A stretch of DNA of 64,000 bases from a virus, in the IMG/VR virus record IMGVR_UViG_3300010389_000004, positions 1 to 64,000 of that record; one strand, given 5' to 3'. Shown piece after piece: positions 51,193 through 60,025 of the stretch. Position 1 is the first letter of the stretch; every line of letters starts with the position of its first letter. The notes beneath the pieces are model-generated. The model saw only the letters and a program-made list of their open reading frames with translations, was not told where the DNA came from and did no database searches. Both the position numbers and the translations under genes were made by a program.

Positions 51193-53511
51193 TTAGTCAT
51201 AGCTCCAGTTGTCATTCCAGACCATGTTGAACGTAGCACCGATGAGGTTCAACCACGGGCCGTATTCAAAAGCCGCAGCGTCGTAATCCTCACCACCCAG
51301 CGTCGCAGAGGAGATCGCAATCGTGTTACTCGAAACCTCTTCGTAATTCGAAGGGTCGGTAATCGTGATGGTCCCCAACGTGACATCCGAATTGGGAGTC
51401 AACGAGCGCATCGTGCTGTCCTGGATATCCACCGTGATAACGCCAAGTGCGGAAATCGTGACGTCATCGTCAGTGTCACCTTGCAGCAAGCCGGCGGTGT
51501 AGCCGAGGGTCGCATTCGACAACAGACCAAAGCCGGAAATGGTCATGTCGAGGTCGTCAATGTCGGGCGACAGGATTGCCACGTCAAACGTAGCGTCACG
51601 CAGCGTGAGCGACCCTGAGAAGTCAGTCGGAGTGCCGACGATGTTCTCGCCCTGAATAGTGGCCCCGCTCAATTCCAGGTCTGCATCATCCACAGCGCCG
51701 ATGCCGTCTACGGTGTCGATCGTGATGGTGGCGACGGTAGTTGCGACGTTGCCTACGAAAGCTTTGAGCGACGTGTCCTCAATGTCGATTTCCAGATCGC
51801 CAGAATTCCACGTCAGCGTGCGCGTGGTTTCTCCAGCCATCGTGCCGGCGACAAGGGTCAGGGTCGAGCCTGCTTCCAGAGCGTCAAGCCCGCCAATCGT
51901 GAGGTGGAAATCATCGAGCGTGATTGACGGGTAGTTGTACTCGTAATTCGCGTCAATGAAGTTCGCAGCGACGGCGCCGCTGGTGTCTTCCAACGTGGTA
52001 GCGCTCCACGCAATAGAGCCATCGCCAGAGCCGGCGAAGTCTTCAAGCGTGTCAAGCTCAATCGTGCAGAGCACCGTGGGGGTATCCGCAGCGATGGTGC
52101 GATCGGCGCTGTCTTGGATGGTGACATCCAAATCCAGCGAGTTCCACGCAGCACTCTCTGAGGAGTCACCTTGCAGCAAGCCAGCCACGAAATCGACCGT
52201 CGCGGAGGTTGCCAAGGTACCAAGACCACCCAGAGTGAAATCCAAACGGTCAATATCAGTCGTGCCACCGATGCTATTCGCAACCACGTCGATGTACTTG
52301 CTATCCGAAGAATTCACACGGAGGTAGATATTCAAACCCGACGCCGGCGGAGTGCTGCCGTCAGTGATGTCCGTGAAGATGATCGTGCTGTCAGCCAGGT
52401 AAGGCTGGCACTTGATTTCCAGGTTGCGGCCGCGGGTTGCGGCAGAGCCGTCAGCGCCCACAGGCTCAACCCAGATATCCAAAGCCGAGGCCACGCCACC
52501 CAAGTTGTCCAACGTCCAATCATGGAAACGAAGGCCCTCAATGAAGTTCGCGTGGATCTCCAAATCCTTGTCGTTTGCAGCAGGCTCAAGCCACAGGTGG
52601 AAGCCTTCACCAGACACTGCTTCAGAGAGCGTCCAGTTTGCGATATCGAGATCAGGCATCCAACCATGCCCCACCAGCCAACCGGCAGTGGTGGTCAGCT
52701 CGGGGCGAATCTTGTGAGTCACCAACGTCCACACACGGTTGAGCTGATTCCAAGCAAGCTCACCGCCGCCTTCGATCACACCGCCATACAGCTTGTTGAG
52801 CGTGCCATTGTAGAGAACAGAGAGGCCTTCGCTCTCAGCCAACCATGAGCGCAGCTCAATGTTTTGAAGCCACGTCGAATCACCACGGTAAGCCACGAGG
52901 TTGGCCGCCGTGATTCGGTGTTCTGAGGCAGAGGGGTCATTGGTGCCACGCCAGTTGGCTGACTGGTACATGCGCACGACAGCCACAGCCAGACGAGCAT
53001 CAAACTCGCTGTTGTAGAGCACCGCGTCAATCGTCGACGGCAGGCCCAGGGTCGCCAGGTAGGACTTGATCGTTGAAGCGCTCTCACCGTATTGCACGAT
53101 CTGGTTTTGAAGCTCAACCCAGAAGAGCAACGCCCACTTCGCGTTGTCCGTGTAGGCGCCTTCAAGCAATGAGTCAATGTCGATCGTGGCAGCATCCGCA
53201 GCGATGGTCGCGTGCGGGAAGTCCTCGGTGTCGAGATCGCTGATCGCTTTGATCAAGCCGTAGCGACCCAAAATCGGGAACAGCTCTTTCTGCCCCGGAG
53301 TCAGGGATTGAAACCCTGCGTAGGTCGTAGCGCCTGGACCCAGCTTGGTCTCCATCAGAGTATTGATGGTAGACCGTGCGGTCGTCGCGTTTGAAGTCAA
53401 CTCGGCGCCTTGCTGATACACAGCAAGGAACTCCAGGTAGCGACGTTGTTGAGAACCAGCAAGGCCAGTCAACAGTCGCGTAGAATTGAGGCCAGTGTCA
53501 GGCGTAGCCAT
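51193..53511 (-). CDS. Virion protein with tandem beta repeats
   Basis: A 772-aa protein directly downstream of the portal gene. The N-terminal 250 aa are helical. Residues about 290-420 contain three repeats of about 45 aa with the form FHLWLEP ... DLEIHAN. Residues 423-772 contain three repeats of 110-120 aa, starting near 423, 535 and 654, each with LxxTIGGLxxL ... VAGLLQGD ... LDVTIQDS ... LCTIELDT. The structure is likely beta-sandwich domains strung on a helical base, as in capsid decoration, whisker or fibre proteins. AGGAG lies seven bases before ATG. The protein is acidic and nearly lacks Cys and Lys in the repeat region. Confidence 0.7.
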   Translation of the reverse strand: MATPDTGLNSTRLLTGLAGSQQRRYLEFLAVYQQGAELTSNATTARSTINTLMETKLGPGATTYAGFQSLTPGQKELFPILGRYGLIKAISDLDTEDFPHATIAADAATIDIDSLLEGAYTDNAKWALLFWVELQNQIVQYGESASTIKSYLATLGLPSTIDAVLYNSEFDARLAVAVVRMYQSANWRGTNDPSASEHRITAANLVAYRGDSTWLQNIELRSWLAESEGLSVLYNGTLNKLYGGVIEGGGELAWNQLNRVWTLVTHKIRPELTTTAGWLVGHGWMPDLDIANWTLSEAVSGEGFHLWLEPAANDKDLEIHANFIEGLRFHDWTLDNLGGVASALDIWVEPVGADGSAATRGRNLEIKCQPYLADSTIIFTDITDGSTPPASGLNIYLRVNSSDSKYIDVVANSIGGTTDIDRLDFTLGGLGTLATSATVDFVAGLLQGDSSESAAWNSLDLDVTIQDSADRTIAADTPTVLCTIELDTLEDFAGSGDGSIAWSATTLEDTSGAVAANFIDANYEYNYPSITLDDFHLTIGGLDALEAGSTLTLVAGTMAGETTRTLTWNSGDLEIDIEDTSLKAFVGNVATTVATITIDTVDGIGAVDDADLELSGATIQGENIVGTPTDFSGSLTLRDATFDVAILSPDIDDLDMTISGFGLLSNATLGYTAGLLQGDTDDDVTISALGVITVDIQDSTMRSLTPNSDVTLGTITITDPSNYEEVSSNTIAISSATLGGEDYDAAAFEYGPWLNLIGATFNMVWNDNWSYD

Positions 53512-53513
53512 GC

Positions 53514-55511
53514 CTATTCTCCTGTAAATTCATTCGGAACCGCGACTTCGGGGTTTCCGTCCGTTGGTTGAATTCCTTGAAGGCCGTTTCCGTCCAGGTC
53601 ATTCTGGGGTACGACTTCGGAACTATCTACGTCTGAAAATTCCATCCCAAAGCCCATGCCGCTCTCAGATACCCCGCGAGCTTCGTCTTGCTCGATTCGG
53701 ATGATCTCCTGTTCGGCTTCTTTCTCGCTGAGGTTATCGACCTCGGTGAGCACACGGTGGAGGGACATAGACGCTTTGCCGTTCAAGCGGTCGATAGCCA
53801 ACTGCGTGTCTTGAGGCAGCGCGGGGCGCATGTCGATCGACACGTCGCCAAGGCTGAATACCTCCTGCGCAAACAGGTCGGACTCGCTAATCCGGGCCAG
53901 CATTTCAGGTGTGGCAAGCATGTTGTATTTCGACGGATCCATCTGCTGAGAGGGATCGTCGAGGTACACACCTTCGGGCGCGAGGTTTGCCACCTTGGTG
54001 CCTTGGAAGTATTTCGCAAAGGATTCCAAGGAGACACCAAGCCCGCGGCGTTCGTTTTGGCTCTTCAGTGCGGCCAGACGGCTCTGCACCTCTTCGGGGA
54101 GCTGGTCTTCATTCAGCAGATTTTGTAGGCGAGACTGGAATGCCGACAGATACTCATCCCGAACATTGTGCTCGCCGTAATAGTCCAAAGCGGAAAGCAC
54201 GTTGAACACGATCCGCTGCATCGCACGAACCATAATCGGGCGCTTGGCATTCGCTTTGTTGATTGCAGGAGTCATGCGCATCTTGTACGCGACGCCGGAC
54301 TGCACCTGACCTGCCTCTGCTGAATCTAACAGGAAGCTCGGCAAACCTGACAGCACCGAGAAGAGGTTGAGTAGTTGCTTGAAGTTCTCGCGGCTGCTCT
54401 GCGTGTCAGCGCTAGGTTGCAGGTACTCGGGTTTCTCGGTGTCCGTTGGTCTACGGAACCATACACCATCACGAGGGGATTCAAAAAACGCCCTGCGGTC
54501 AACAGGGTCAATCATCGCCATTGAATCCGGCAGAAGGAGATTCGGTCCTGCGTACTTGTTGAGCAACCCGCCCTCGCGTGAGGCACGGTCATTCACCAGG
54601 TAGTTGATATCCAGAATGTCATCCCAGTCTGAGCGGAACCTGTTGATCGTTACGCGATTAGCGATGATGGTAATTGCGAAATCAGAAAGCCCCGTCATCA
54701 CAACGCGCTTGAGTGCAGGATCCCAATATTCCAAAGGGACGTTCCCGACGATCTTGTCGTCATCGCCAACAGCCCACAGGTAGTTTTCATACCACCCTTC
54801 GAAATGGCGCTCCTCAATGACGTAATAGCGAATCTCAGCTCCGCAGTATCCTTCAAGCGTTTCGGTCTCGGGGATTTCCTCACGAGCGATCTGCGTCTTT
54901 TTGGCAATGCAATACCACTCGTCCGCTGACCCATCCACGAAGTACACAAACAGGTCTTTGGGCAATACCTGCATGAGATCCAGACGACCGCGTTGAGGGT
55001 CGATGCTGACTTGGACACCCAAGTACCCAAAGACCGATGCCATAACCCGCCACTCACGCACGCGAGCGCCAAGCTGCATTCGATCATTCAGGAGTTTGTC
55101 GAGAGGCTCGATACCGGTGTCAACGGTGCAACCTCCGCCCACGATGAGGTCGGCGTTGACCTCACTCACCAGGTGGATGAGGTTGTAGGCGTGGTAAACC
55201 ACCTGGTCATCGTACTTCTGAGATTGGTTCTTATACCACTCAGACTGAAAAGCACCGACGCCCTCCAAGAAGATCTTCTCGTACTTGGCGAGCTTCTGCT
55301 GGCGCCGACGGTCTTCTTCGGTGCGCCAGTACTTCGTAACCTTACCGTCAGGGCCACGAACCACCGTCAGCGGGGACTTCCCCCGACCCGCTGCCGCCTG
55401 TTCCTCAGACGACACGAACACGCCTCGATCGTCCAACTGCGAAATCACGTCGTCCGTCAGGTTGGACTTGCTGATCGCAGTGCGAAGCGTTTGGTAGAGG
55501 GAATTGGGCAT
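53514..55511 (-). CDS. Portal protein
   Basis: A 665-aa protein between terminase and capsid genes, matching phage portal proteins in size and form. It has a helical N-terminus, beta-rich wing (for example GYLGVQVSIDPQRGRLDLMQVLPKD), the conserved clip/stem-like region with LFSVLSGLPSFLLDSAEAGQVQSGVAYKM, and a long helical crown. The portal forms the dodecameric DNA entry ring at one capsid vertex. The ribosome site is GGAG nine bases before the ATG. A 53-aa gene ends 14 nt upstream. The last 50 residues are acidic and disordered. Confidence 0.85.
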   Translation of the reverse strand: MPNSLYQTLRTAISKSNLTDDVISQLDDRGVFVSSEEQAAAGRGKSPLTVVRGPDGKVTKYWRTEEDRRRQQKLAKYEKIFLEGVGAFQSEWYKNQSQKYDDQVVYHAYNLIHLVSEVNADLIVGGGCTVDTGIEPLDKLLNDRMQLGARVREWRVMASVFGYLGVQVSIDPQRGRLDLMQVLPKDLFVYFVDGSADEWYCIAKKTQIAREEIPETETLEGYCGAEIRYYVIEERHFEGWYENYLWAVGDDDKIVGNVPLEYWDPALKRVVMTGLSDFAITIIANRVTINRFRSDWDDILDINYLVNDRASREGGLLNKYAGPNLLLPDSMAMIDPVDRRAFFESPRDGVWFRRPTDTEKPEYLQPSADTQSSRENFKQLLNLFSVLSGLPSFLLDSAEAGQVQSGVAYKMRMTPAINKANAKRPIMVRAMQRIVFNVLSALDYYGEHNVRDEYLSAFQSRLQNLLNEDQLPEEVQSRLAALKSQNERRGLGVSLESFAKYFQGTKVANLAPEGVYLDDPSQQMDPSKYNMLATPEMLARISESDLFAQEVFSLGDVSIDMRPALPQDTQLAIDRLNGKASMSLHRVLTEVDNLSEKEAEQEIIRIEQDEARGVSESGMGFGMEFSDVDSSEVVPQNDLDGNGLQGIQPTDGNPEVAVPNEFTGE

Positions 55512-55525
55512 CTTGACTCTCTCCG

Positions 55526-55687
55526 CTATGGGGTCGCAATCACGACATGGTATTGCAACAAGTTGCTCAGGTATACCATAGCGGCTACATAGCTACCAGC
55601 TCCCGCAGCAGTCAAGGCGGTGCCCAACTTCGTCTCAAGCTCGGCGTCAGTCTCACCGATTTCGAGGTTGGTCACGGTGTACGTCAT
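55526..55687 (-). CDS. Small protein (53 aa) upstream of the portal gene
   Basis: ATG 55687 has GGAG five bases upstream and overlaps the preceding small gene by four bases (ATGA). The frame ends at TAG 55526-55528. The product begins MTYTVTNLEIGETDAELETK and has a small hydrophobic C-terminal part (VAAMVYLSNLLQ). No family recognised. The strong ribosome site, coupling and phase-free placement before the portal gene argue that it is real. It could be a virion component. Confidence 0.7.
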   Translation of the reverse strand: MTYTVTNLEIGETDAELETKLGTALTAAGAGSYVAAMVYLSNLLQYHVVIATP

Positions 55688-55833
55688 ACCCACTCCTCAG
55701 AAATGTAGGGCACAGCTTGCGCGTGCCGGAAGTAAAAGCGCTCTGTCAAGCGCGGGTTGCGGACCATCAGGTCGTTCGTCCAGAGCAGTGTCGTGTAGGC
55801 AGTCTTCGAGACCACATCGGTATACGTTGCCAT
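55684..55833 (-). CDS. Small protein (49 aa)
   Basis: ATG 55833 is preceded by AGGAGG with five-base spacing, one of the best ribosome sites of the window. The frame ends at TGA 55684-55686. The product (MATYTDVVSKTAYTTLLWTN and following) has several aromatic residues and a basic centre (MVRNPRLTERFYFRH). Unknown function, probably a virion or packaging helper because it lies in the late operon between a virion protein and the portal. Confidence 0.72.
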   Translation of the reverse strand: MATYTDVVSKTAYTTLLWTNDLMVRNPRLTERFYFRHAQAVPYISEEWV

Positions 55834-55903
55834 TGGCACCTCCTGGCTAACAACGTACTCGCTTACTCACCTGTGTCACGCGAAATCTTACTGACACACC
55901 TCA

Positions 55904-56950
55904 TTAGGACAGCGTGGCTGCTGCCGCTTGCAGAGCATCAAAGTAGGCTTGGTACTCAGACCTGTCGTAACCGATGTCAAACGAGAAGAAGGCACAGGTT
56001 CCGCCGTGCCACTCAACCAGTCCAGAAGCGCTAATGTCTCCATAGATCACATAGGTGATGTTGCTGGAGAAAGCGATGTCGGCAGTCGAACTGCCGCCGA
56101 TACGCTCAACCTCATTTCGGTAAACGCGAATTGGAGCATTGCGCGGGGTGATGATGCCGTACCACGAGGCGGTCAATCCAAGAGGCTCATCCCCGAAGTA
56201 GGTGATCCCAGACCAACGGTAGTGATCACCTGCTGATCCTCGCCACAGTCGAATGGCTTGTGTGGCATTATGGTACACACTCACACCGGACACCGCTTGT
56301 CCAGGCGACGACATGTAGGCGAGCGTGCTAATATCGTCAACACCTTCAAGCCAGTCATTGATTGCCTCGTTGGACTCACCCGCGTGACTTCGTAGCTGCC
56401 CAACCCCAACCCCAACACCGAATCGGACCTTCTGGGAATCAAGCATGTACTGCGGGAGTGTTCCGTTGGCGAAACCGGCAAGGTCGAAATTGGAGTCGTT
56501 CACCTTGGTGGCGACGGGCCAGCGAACAATATCGACGTCCTCTTCTTCGTCGATAAATTCGTGGGCAAGATCGAAGGGTGTCCATGCCAAGCAGGTATCC
56601 AACACAAGAGGATTTTTACCTGGAATAGCGACAGCTACTGTCAAGCTCTCGCCAACAGTGATATCGCCGCCAGGTTCCTGAATACCGCTTCCTTGTGTCG
56701 GGGCATACCGAACGTAAACCGTAGCATCAGCAACGTCCTCAAGCTCGTCTACCCACGTCTCCCCATCTAGTGAAATCTGCCATTCAGAATTCGGCACAGA
56801 GACCGTTCCTGCTTCTCCGGTAATGTCGAATGACTTCACCGCTGATGGGTAACGCACCGTAGCCACGAAATCACCAAGGTCATCAGTGGAGACAGAAGGC
56901 CCGCCTCCACCAAGCCAGGCGATATTCAACATGCTGTTTCTGTGAGCCAT
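55904..56950 (-). CDS. Unknown virion protein, beta-rich
   Basis: A 348-aa protein of beta-rich composition. The N-terminal 110 aa look like an immunoglobulin-like domain: alternating strands, with VSVPNSEWQISLDGETWVDEL in the manner of phage Ig-like modules, and YVRYAPTQG. The rest resembles a galactose-binding or lectin-like sandwich (YVIYGDISASGLVEW). AGAGGA precedes ATG. Possible head decoration or fibre protein; its place between terminase and portal is not decisive. Confidence 0.65.
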   Translation of the reverse strand: MAHRNSMLNIAWLGGGGPSVSTDDLGDFVATVRYPSAVKSFDITGEAGTVSVPNSEWQISLDGETWVDELEDVADATVYVRYAPTQGSGIQEPGGDITVGESLTVAVAIPGKNPLVLDTCLAWTPFDLAHEFIDEEEDVDIVRWPVATKVNDSNFDLAGFANGTLPQYMLDSQKVRFGVGVGVGQLRSHAGESNEAINDWLEGVDDISTLAYMSSPGQAVSGVSVYHNATQAIRLWRGSAGDHYRWSGITYFGDEPLGLTASWYGIITPRNAPIRVYRNEVERIGGSSTADIAFSSNITYVIYGDISASGLVEWHGGTCAFFSFDIGYDRSEYQAYFDALQAAAATLS

Positions 56951-56959
56951 CAGGTTCCT

Positions 56960-57511
56960 CTACAGTTTCACGATACCGTAGCGAGCGTGGTATGCGATCG
57001 CCCCGTCAATGTACACAGCGTCCACGTCGATCTGCATCATCTCGTTCTGCGTACCGAACGGGGAGGACGCTGGAGCCACCTGCCCGTTGGTGAATTTATA
57101 GGCGGAGTTGACTGCCATGTTCAGGCTGCCGGGAGTAGCGTTGGTGTTTTTGATGTAGATCGTAAAGCCCTGTCTGCCAGTAGCAGAAGGTTCGTTGGTA
57201 GGGGCGTTGATTGTCAGCGTTCCCACAGACCCAAAATCCGCCACCACGATGAAGTTGTTCCCAAGGCTCAGGTCGATATCCACAGAGTCAGTCGCGGAGA
57301 CCGTCCCCAGATTGACTGCGGATTCAACCGTCGCCGCTGGACTGCCGTTGGGGTTTTCAATGATCGTGTAGACCAATTCCCCGGCGCTCTTGTTGTAAGC
57401 AACCCCCTGGATGATTGGGTCGGTGTAGCTGCTGGCCGACAACGCGGCCGCGATCGCAGCTTCAATATCCGACCCGCTGGTCAACACAGGGACTCGTAGA
57501 ATTTCTGCCAT
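56960..57511 (-). CDS. Unknown structural protein
   Basis: A 183-aa protein, start ATG 57511 with AGGAG seven bases upstream. It is beta-rich (for example TVSATDSVDIDLSLGNNFIVVADFG) after a short helical Ala-rich start, with a small C-terminal segment containing several Tyr. It resembles capsid decoration or short fibre domains in composition only. A terminator hairpin (57539-57576) lies 28 nt before the ATG, so its level is set by read-through or by a nearby promoter I cannot see. Confidence 0.65.
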   Translation of the reverse strand: MAEILRVPVLTSGSDIEAAIAAALSASSYTDPIIQGVAYNKSAGELVYTIIENPNGSPAATVESAVNLGTVSATDSVDIDLSLGNNFIVVADFGSVGTLTINAPTNEPSATGRQGFTIYIKNTNATPGSLNMAVNSAYKFTNGQVAPASSPFGTQNEMMQIDVDAVYIDGAIAYHARYGIVKL

Positions 57512-57538
57512 TGTGCCTCTCCTGGAAAACGGCCTACA

Positions 57539-57576
57539 CAAAAGATACGAGGGAGAACAGAGTCTCCCTCGTATCT
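57539..57576 (-). terminator. Intrinsic terminator before the gene at 56960-57511
   Basis: A perfect 14-bp stem (57543-57556 with 57563-57576), 6-nt loop, followed on the minus strand by TTTG after the closing T. It falls between the Pro/Ala-rich gene and the next structural gene. Confidence 0.88.
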
Positions 57577-57598
57577 CAGCAAATGCGGCTCCGCAATT

Positions 57599-57970
57599 CT
57601 ACTTGGGCATGGGCGGGGCACCCGCTTGGGATGCCGGCGACATGTTCGCGTTGTCGGCGCCTGGGGCACCCCCAGCGGCAGGCGGGGCGGTCACGCCAGT
57701 TTCGATCTCTTGCTTGGCTTCGGCGAGGTTCGTCAAACCAACTTCGATCTTGGCAACGGTCTCCTCAGAAACCGCGGGGTCGGCTTCAGCAACCTTGTGG
57801 GCTTCCAGGCCGGCAGCCTGCGCAACCGTCAAAGCCTCAGTTGCCTTCTTCGCAGATTCCGCATCCGTCGCCGGCGGCTTGTCAGCAGCGGGTTGGGCAG
57901 CGGGTTGACCGGGCTGGGGAACGGTCGGAGGGACCTGCTTCCCGGCACCTTGGGTAGGCGCATCGTTCAT
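57599..57970 (-). CDS. Pro/Ala/Gln-rich small protein after the terminase
   Basis: A 123-aa protein starting at ATG 57970 (AGGAG six bases upstream). It is composed mainly of Pro, Ala, Gly, Gln and Glu, for example PGQPAAQPAADKPPATDA, with one helical stretch in the middle (AEALTVAQAAGLEAHKVA-like). It is probably disordered. It follows the terminase gene and may help packaging or head assembly. No family recognised. Confidence 0.7.
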   Translation of the reverse strand: MNDAPTQGAGKQVPPTVPQPGQPAAQPAADKPPATDAESAKKATEALTVAQAAGLEAHKVAEADPAVSEETVAKIEVGLTNLAEAKQEIETGVTAPPAAGGAPGADNANMSPASQAGAPPMPK

Positions 57971-58036
57971 GTGATTCTCCTGGTTCAAGAATTACGTTGG
58001 GCTTCTCCCAAACATACGGTCGGGAAACGACCTCCA

Positions 58037-59959
58037 TCAGCCCATCCTAGCGTTGATGTACGCTTGGTGGAAGTCGTTATCTGTCTCCTGACGGTTGTGC
58101 TCAACCTTGGCGTAGAGTGCTGGGTTTGAACGCACCATCTCTTCCAAAGCGGCTTGTGCGCCAAGACCTCGTGAGACGTTGAAGGACATTCTCTGTAGAA
58201 CAGCCAAGCCATCCACAATTGAGTCCACACAGTCATCGTGAGCGCCTGAAGGGAAAGCACACAGCTCGTCGATCGCTGCGTCAACCGAGGGGTTACGCTG
58301 CCCTGGCAGCAGATTGAAGGGCGCTGCCCATTCCCCACGTTCGAAAATGGGAGAAACGCCGAGGGCTCGGGTGGTCTTTGAATTGTTCCCGCGCTTCACC
58401 TCATACACCGGAGCGTGAAACCCAAGGCGGATGCTCAACTCATTGAGGGAATCAGCCAAGGCTTTTTGGAATGCCACGGATTCCACGAGAAAACCCAGGT
58501 GATGGAACGCGAATGCTTCCTCAGCGACGCCCTTACCCACCGTACCTGATCCCCAATACGACGCGCCTACTCGATTCGAGTAATAGACGTAGTGCTTGAA
58601 CATCAACATCATGATGCCAGCCATCGTGGTTCTGACGCGATCGACATCAAGCAGGTAGTATTTGCGTGTGCGGATTGAATAGCCCTGGGTGACGATAGCC
58701 GTGAAGTCATTATCGGCTTCTTCTGCACGCTTACCTCGTGAACCAGCAGGGTCCAATGAGGTAATGCAGATCAGGTCATCAGGCAGAACCTCCAGATTGA
58801 GGTTATTCATTTCCAGGTGGCGGAGTACGTTATCAGGTAATTCCTCACCCTTGCGCACCCAATACTTGATCCATGCTCGGTGGACGTATTTCGTTGCGTC
58901 ATCCACAGGCTCCAGCATGAATTCCTTCTGGAAAGCCCGAGACCCCAAGTCTCTCAATTTCCAGGATAGGTACGGGAGGTAGTAGATCGGCTGATTGGTC
59001 GCTTGCCGGTAAGCGAGTTCGGATTCGGTGAGTGGGTTACGCCATTCATCAATTGGGCGTAGAGGATCCATCGCTCCGTACTTTTGCTCCCACAACGGGT
59101 TTATGGGCAAGCCTTGCTCAGTGAATCCCTCACACGCTGGTTGCTTCGTCTTGATCCAGTTCGTTGTCCTGCGCTTGTCTTTCCATAAGCGCATAACCAG
59201 ATCGTCCTCATGCACGGTCGTACCGATGACGATGATATTGCCCACGCCAAGAGAGGGCACGTTGGATAGCGCTCCCCAGAACCAGTCCCATAACGACTCT
59301 CTAACCTTCACTGATTTGACGTGCTTGTCCTCAATGATGTCATCCAAGATGAGTAGGTCAGGACGCACGGATACCAGGTTGTTATAGATCGGCTGACCAT
59401 ACCGGTTCTTGGTGACGTAGCCTGAAGGCAAGTCATCCGGGAAGGACTCGTTGGCACCACGGAGCGCACCACCTGTTGAAGCTGAGAATACGGCTACCTG
59501 GTTGGTGGTTCTCAGGTACTTGTGACGCCAGCCTTGCTTCTTGGCTCCGCCAGTTTCGGTGTCGCCTACCAAGTCTCCGAAAGCCTTTCGGATTACCTCG
59601 TTCTGCTCAAGCTCCATTCGAATCTTGCCAAGGAAGCGCTCAGCGTTTCCTGACGTGCTGGAGATGACGCCGATGTACCGACGCTTGCGGTAGCAGACGC
59701 ACCAGAGCACATACGCAAAAGAGACCACGGTGGATTTGCCGTGATCTCGTGGAACGAGCTTCAGGAGGTGTTTGCCGTTCTTGAGTGTTTGTAGGTCTTG
59801 GATCAACCCCGAGTGAAAGGGTGCGAAGTGCTCTGAGAAGTGACCCGCCAGGAATACCCTACAGAACATCTTGAACGAGCCAGCACACAGCAAGGTCCAC
59901 TCTTTGAGAGTGTACTTGGAGAAGTCAACCTTGACCGGATCGAGGACGGCTGGGGACAT
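58037..59959 (-). CDS. Terminase large subunit
   Basis: A 640-aa packaging motor. Walker A is VPRDHGKST (69-77) and Walker B LLILDD (202-207). The C-terminal nuclease domain shows SLDPAG (Asp403), DND (416-418) and HDD (574-576), the metal-binding acids of the RNase H-like terminase nuclease. The start is uncertain: ATG 59959 has only GAGA-like upstream sequence, while the frame is open to 60007. A 28-residue segment between the ALRGAN region and Walker B may be an insertion in the ATPase domain. It is the first large gene of the late operon; no small subunit is recognisable beside it. Confidence 0.93.
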   Translation of the reverse strand: MSPAVLDPVKVDFSKYTLKEWTLLCAGSFKMFCRVFLAGHFSEHFAPFHSGLIQDLQTLKNGKHLLKLVPRDHGKSTVVSFAYVLWCVCYRKRRYIGVISSTSGNAERFLGKIRMELEQNEVIRKAFGDLVGDTETGGAKKQGWRHKYLRTTNQVAVFSASTGGALRGANESFPDDLPSGYVTKNRYGQPIYNNLVSVRPDLLILDDIIEDKHVKSVKVRESLWDWFWGALSNVPSLGVGNIIVIGTTVHEDDLVMRLWKDKRRTTNWIKTKQPACEGFTEQGLPINPLWEQKYGAMDPLRPIDEWRNPLTESELAYRQATNQPIYYLPYLSWKLRDLGSRAFQKEFMLEPVDDATKYVHRAWIKYWVRKGEELPDNVLRHLEMNNLNLEVLPDDLICITSLDPAGSRGKRAEEADNDFTAIVTQGYSIRTRKYYLLDVDRVRTTMAGIMMLMFKHYVYYSNRVGASYWGSGTVGKGVAEEAFAFHHLGFLVESVAFQKALADSLNELSIRLGFHAPVYEVKRGNNSKTTRALGVSPIFERGEWAAPFNLLPGQRNPSVDAAIDELCAFPSGAHDDCVDSIVDGLAVLQRMSFNVSRGLGAQAALEEMVRSNPALYAKVEHNRQETDNDFHQAYINARMG

Positions 59960-60025
59960 ACTGCTTTTCTCTACGACGACAACAGAGACCGAATAGAGTG
60001 CCGTCATAGTGCGGGTGTGTCAAAT

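Noticed and set aside
51193-53511. Contractile tail sheath
   Set aside because: The size is near that of a sheath but the repeats and position next to the portal do not fit, and there is no neighbouring tube or baseplate set of a myovirus.
55834-55903. Short inverted repeat GTGTCA/TGACAC upstream of the 49-aa gene
   Set aside because: Only six bases per arm with a long loop and no T-run; likely chance.
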